A DNA stretch of 64,000 nucleotides, taken from positions 744,001 to 808,000 of the forward strand of contig CM074141.1 in NCBI GenBank assembly GCA_037178625.1, given 5' to 3'. A program made the position numbers and the translations under genes. Position 1 is the stretch's first letter. The number at the start of each line of letters is the position of its first letter. Positions 60,976 to 64,000 of the stretch are shown piece after piece. Source of the DNA: Skeletonema tropicum. Its lineage: Eukaryota > Bacillariophyta > Thalassiosirophyceae > Thalassiosirales > Thalassiosiraceae. The notes under the pieces are model-generated. The model made no database searches and had not been told where the DNA came from. It worked only from the letters and a program-made list of their open reading frames with translations.

Positions 60976-61259
60976 GTATTCTTACGCTTGCCGGTGTTGC
61001 TTGCGCTGTCCTACGAGAGGATAAGACACGCCTCGATGAGAAGCAATACATTATGTACGAAGTGATATCCTGTTCCTTCTTACTTGGATTACTGGACTTG
61101 CATGATCACAGAGGCGATGAGAGTCCATTGTTACTCGAGTTACTAGGTGGCGCCATTGGCGTTAGGTGGGATGAGTTCGAGCGAGCAATCCGATCAATTG
61201 TCTTGGTATTGAATTGCTTTTCAATACGAGGACAAATTTTTTCTTTTGTTGAATGCTGA
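60946..61259 (+). CDS. Hypothetical fragment, possibly from a mobile element
   Basis: From MPLPDSQEPRILTLAGVACA the frame reads VLREDKTRLDEKQYIMYEVI then SCSFLLGLL to a stop at 61259. LDEKQYIxYEVISCSFLL has the look of real coding sequence, and I associate it loosely with helicase-type transposon proteins, but this cannot be confirmed. It overlaps the knuckle frame by ~30 bases on the other strand. Confidence 0.35.
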
Positions 61260-61368
61260 TTTCCTCTGTGCCCCTTTTAGCAGATGCCCAAAATTCATTG
61301 TCGGTGCTGTTGTTGGTAATGTTGTCCTCCCCGCTCATGGTGTTAGATATGCAATAATAGCACGTGTT

Positions 61369-61827
61369 GTTATCAAAATAAGCGGCGGTTAGTGGCGGAA
61401 TTCCGGCGGCCGTCGATGTTATATGGATAGTTGAAGCGCCCGTGACGATTATAATGCAGCGAGAGCCGTTGCAACGATGTGTAGGAGTGGGTATTATTGT
61501 GTGGAGTGGTGCCGTAGCGTCGGTCGAATGATGATGGTGGATCTATTAATTTTGAAAATTCGAAAGCACTTAGTGGCGGACTTCCGGCGAATAATGACGT
61601 TAGATGGGGTTGATAATGAATTACCGTCGTAGCTTCTTCACTGTCCGCAGTAGGTTTGGCGTAGTTGACAGGTGCCGTAGGGAGTGATTGCTGCTAACTT
61701 TGTGTCATGGTGTGGTGGAACGGAAGGTGGTGGATGTCATACCTTACCACTAGGTATTTACGAACGTACGTTACTAATACGTGCTACGTATGAATTAGTA
61801 CAAAAACAAGGGGGGCCGCGACCTTAA
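61369..61827 (+). repeat. Dispersed ~460-bp noncoding repeat, copy 2
   Basis: Counterpart of 25150-25620. It ends CCGCGACCTTAA exactly where the LTR begins, while copy 1 continues CCGCGACTTAAAACAGG. The retrotransposon therefore seems to have inserted at this place. Confidence 0.8.
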
Positions 61828-62177
61828 TGTGTTGCTCCAGACCAATCATGATAAGTAGGAGTATTGTGTTATGCGTTACTTATGCACTAACATTCAAAGT
61901 AGCACACACCGCAGGTCCAAGGGCGTGGTCCTGTCACAAGCAACGATGTGATATGACTACGGCAATCAAGACGATAATTGCAATAGCTCTTATTATTGTT
62001 ATGATTGGTGTCGATAGCGACCGTGATGGGCGCGATCGTCTGTGCATCTAATGTGAGTGGACGACGACGTGTGCGTCATGCGTGCGAACTAAGAACTTGT
62101 GACGTGGAATGACCACAATGACCATGACTGTCGTAACGACTGTCATACCGGTATTGATATAGGCATTCCCTGTGACA
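61828..62177 (-). repeat. 3' LTR
   Basis: Starts TGTCACAGGG right after GGGGGAGAG and ends in ACACA at the edge of the dispersed repeat. The 5' LTR would be needed to confirm. Confidence 0.65.
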
Positions 62178-62420
62178 CTCTCCCCCGAACTGTGCGACAA
62201 AACGAGGCTCTAGGTGATGGGAAACCATAATAAGGATAAAAACCCAACACTTCGAAGCATCACAATTCAATATCCAAGATACTAAATCCAATTCTCAATT
62301 CAACGTAAGTCTTCAAATCTTTCGACAATACTTAGTCGCAATGAACAATCTCTGGATTACCAAGACCCGAGGATTGCGTGATACAGCGGCAATAATCTTG
62401 CTGAACCACCTCCAATCTTC
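62178..62420. other. Retrotransposon 3' untranslated part
   Basis: Between the pol stop and the LTR. It contains the polypurine tract at its left edge and nothing else recognised. Confidence 0.55.
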
Positions 62421-63990
62421 TCACTCTTCGAAGTATGGAGTCAACCTTCTAATATTCAGACGTTCATTAACAGAACCTCTTTGTAGCCGCACTGTTCCAT
62501 TCGTAAACACTTGAGTCACAAGATAAGGACCCTCGTGCACATCCTCCGCCTTAGGAAGATGAGACCCATCCGTAGACTTGATGATCATAGCCTTACTACC
62601 GACCGTGTAGTCGAACGGGACACGTTTCTTATTTTCACGTGCGTTGGAACGATCCACCAGCTGCTGACGACGCTTGCCTATGTCTGACCAATCACAGAGA
62701 AATGCCTGGGATATCAAACAACATGTCTCTTCCGAAAATACATTGGCCAGGCGACGCCCTCAGCACCGAATGGTGCGTACTCCTGATTGCCCACGCTGCA
62801 TCAGTGAGAAATTCATCAATCAGGTTCTCATCAACAGTGTCTAAATTGTTGATGTTGCTTGTCCTCATCATGTCACCTAAGACACCATGGACTCTTTCCA
62901 AAATAGCATTCGCTTGAGGATTTTTGATCGTAGTGGGCTTACGTTTGATGGAAAAAGACTCCAAGAGAGCAGCAAAATCTTTCTTGAACTCCGAACCATT
63001 ATCACACACGACCTCCGCCGGCCGGGGATACCTACTCAACCAAGTTTTATTGAACAGCTGGGAGATGCATGCCGAAGTCCTGTCTAGGATTTCATCTTCC
63101 ACATACTTAATCTCTCGGTCCTTCTTATATTCACGGTAAACCGCAGCAGTGGGAAGTTCAACCACCTCAAACCAACCCGTCGCTGGGTCAATCATTGTCA
63201 TGCACATAAACTCGACGCAGGTCTTGTCTTTTCCCGTGACCGTATATGGCCCAATGAGATCAACACAAACTTGTTGCCATGGAGTTATCACTGCCTGTTT
63301 CGGAGGAAGCTCAGCATACTTACGCTTACGCCTCTTGCCTAATTGACACCGCTTGCAGTGTTTCATGAACTTCTCAATATCTTTGGACATACCTTTCCAA
63401 TACATTACAGCAGACAGAGTCTTTTCCAACTTATCTCGGCCTGGATGCTGGAGATAGTGGTGATACCAAGCAATCGTCTTCCGCTGAAGTTTCTTTGGAA
63501 CAATCATACGCGGTCGCTTCGGGTCTCGCACAAAACACAAGACCGTCTCTCCTTGCAAAAGCACAGGTTTCATGTGCTTCTCAGAAGATGGCTCTTCGAA
63601 AAACTTCTTCAACGACTTGTCTACACGCTGCGCATCTGCAACCTCGCGGATGGTTACAGGAAAAATCTCATCTGTGTCCTCAGCCTCATGCTGGACAAAG
63701 ATGTCTTGAGCGAAGTTACCCAAAACGGTAGAACCTTCCTCGGCAACCTCCTCCTCTTCATTGTTCAATGAATCCACAAGAAGGATGACGCTATCATTCC
63801 ATCGACGGTGCCAATTCAGCTCCTTCGCATCGAAAGCATCTATATCCTCAGGATGGGGGTTTTCTTTCGGGCAATAATCAAGCCGACTAATAGCATCTGC
63901 CACAGTATTGTCTTCACCTTTGATGTAGTCGATCTTAACGTTGAATTCGTTGAGTAGGAGCCTCCAACGCAGTACCCTGTCAGAGTCCAA
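62421..63990 (-). pseudogene. Ty3/gypsy pol: RNase H end and integrase, one frameshift
   Basis: The frame 62692-63990 starts with the end of RNase H (RWRLLLNEFNVKIDYIKGED, VADAISRLD). Integrase follows: zinc-binding H-x4-H and CKRC (HYLQHPG ... HCKRCQLGK), catalytic D in CVDLIGPY, D in VVCDNGSEF, E in NAILERVHG. After GRDMLFDIP one extra base shifts the frame, and the C-terminal domain (AFLCDWSDIGKRRQQLVD, NARENKKR, GPYLVTQVFTNGTVRLQRG) continues to 62421. All core residues are intact. The element is thus recent but defective, unless the shift is a read error. Order RNase H-integrase places it in the Ty3/gypsy group. Confidence 0.88.
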
Positions 63991-64000
63991 TCCCAGGTTC

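Larger units (their letters stand above)
61828..64000 (-). mobile_element. Ty3/gypsy LTR retrotransposon, 3' part
   Basis: On the minus strand it has the end of RNase H, integrase and a 3' LTR; the rest lies beyond the window. The LTR is about 61828-62177 (~350 bp), bounded by TGTCACAGGG and AGCAACACA. A purine-rich GGGGGAGAG directly precedes the LTR as polypurine tract. The likely target duplication is CTTAA (61823-61827), but the partner end is not visible. Confidence 0.85.

Overview
The window looks like nuclear DNA of a diatom, most likely a centric of the Thalassiosirales type. This is inferred from gene content, not from a marker gene. Signs are short GT-AG introns of about 100-150 nt, AT-leaning intergenic DNA, many BspA-like leucine-rich-repeat genes, a long array of 25-residue Cys/His repeats, a signal peptide with an ASAFAP-like plastid-targeting junction, and Ty3/gypsy pol. 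There is one 500-N assembly gap (10689-11188).

Layout. 0-3.2 kb: the 3' end of an acidic gene, then a three-exon gene with two copies of a C-x2-C-x9-C-x5-H-x3-PW module. 4.4-8.05 kb: a satellite of ~185-190 bp units with a four-unit higher-order repeat; more copies lie at 9.95-10.44 kb beside the gap, and a frameshifted LRR gene sits between. 11.3-15.2 kb: ordinary single-copy genes (PLAC8-type, PHD-like finger, multi-pass membrane protein). 15.2-31 kb: an LRR gene, a broken Gfo/Idh/MocA oxidoreductase, four tandem paralogues of one protein kinase (three intact, one broken), dispersed repeats, and a block bounded by ATTACA-rich arrays. 31-39.3 kb: mostly single-copy genes (TFIIS N-terminal-domain protein, REXO4-like exonuclease, Cys/His repeat protein, acidic protein, nicotinamidase). 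39.4-59.8 kb: a duplication-rich block with seven LRR genes or remnants, three copies of a convergent SRPBCC/membrane-protein partner, an inverted fragment of the exonuclease gene, a 1369-bp tandem duplication in a WD40-like gene and a broken FG-nucleoporin-like gene. 60-64 kb: transposon relics, and the 3' LTR plus pol of a Ty3/gypsy element that runs off the window.

The best candidate for something undescribed is a 2.35-kb insertion (43574-45921) splitting an LRR gene. It has 24-bp perfect terminal inverted repeats, an apparent 2-bp target duplication (CT), a subterminal hairpin, and encodes a Ulp1/SENP-type cysteine protease with all four catalytic residues but no transposase that I can recognise.

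The genes do not form one pathway. The common theme is local amplification: kinases in direct orientation, LRR and SRPBCC genes as convergent pairs in both orientations, with repeated decay by frameshift, stop codon, insertion and truncation. Because many genes differ from intact paralogues by single-base indels, some 'pseudogenes' could be sequencing errors; read support would decide.
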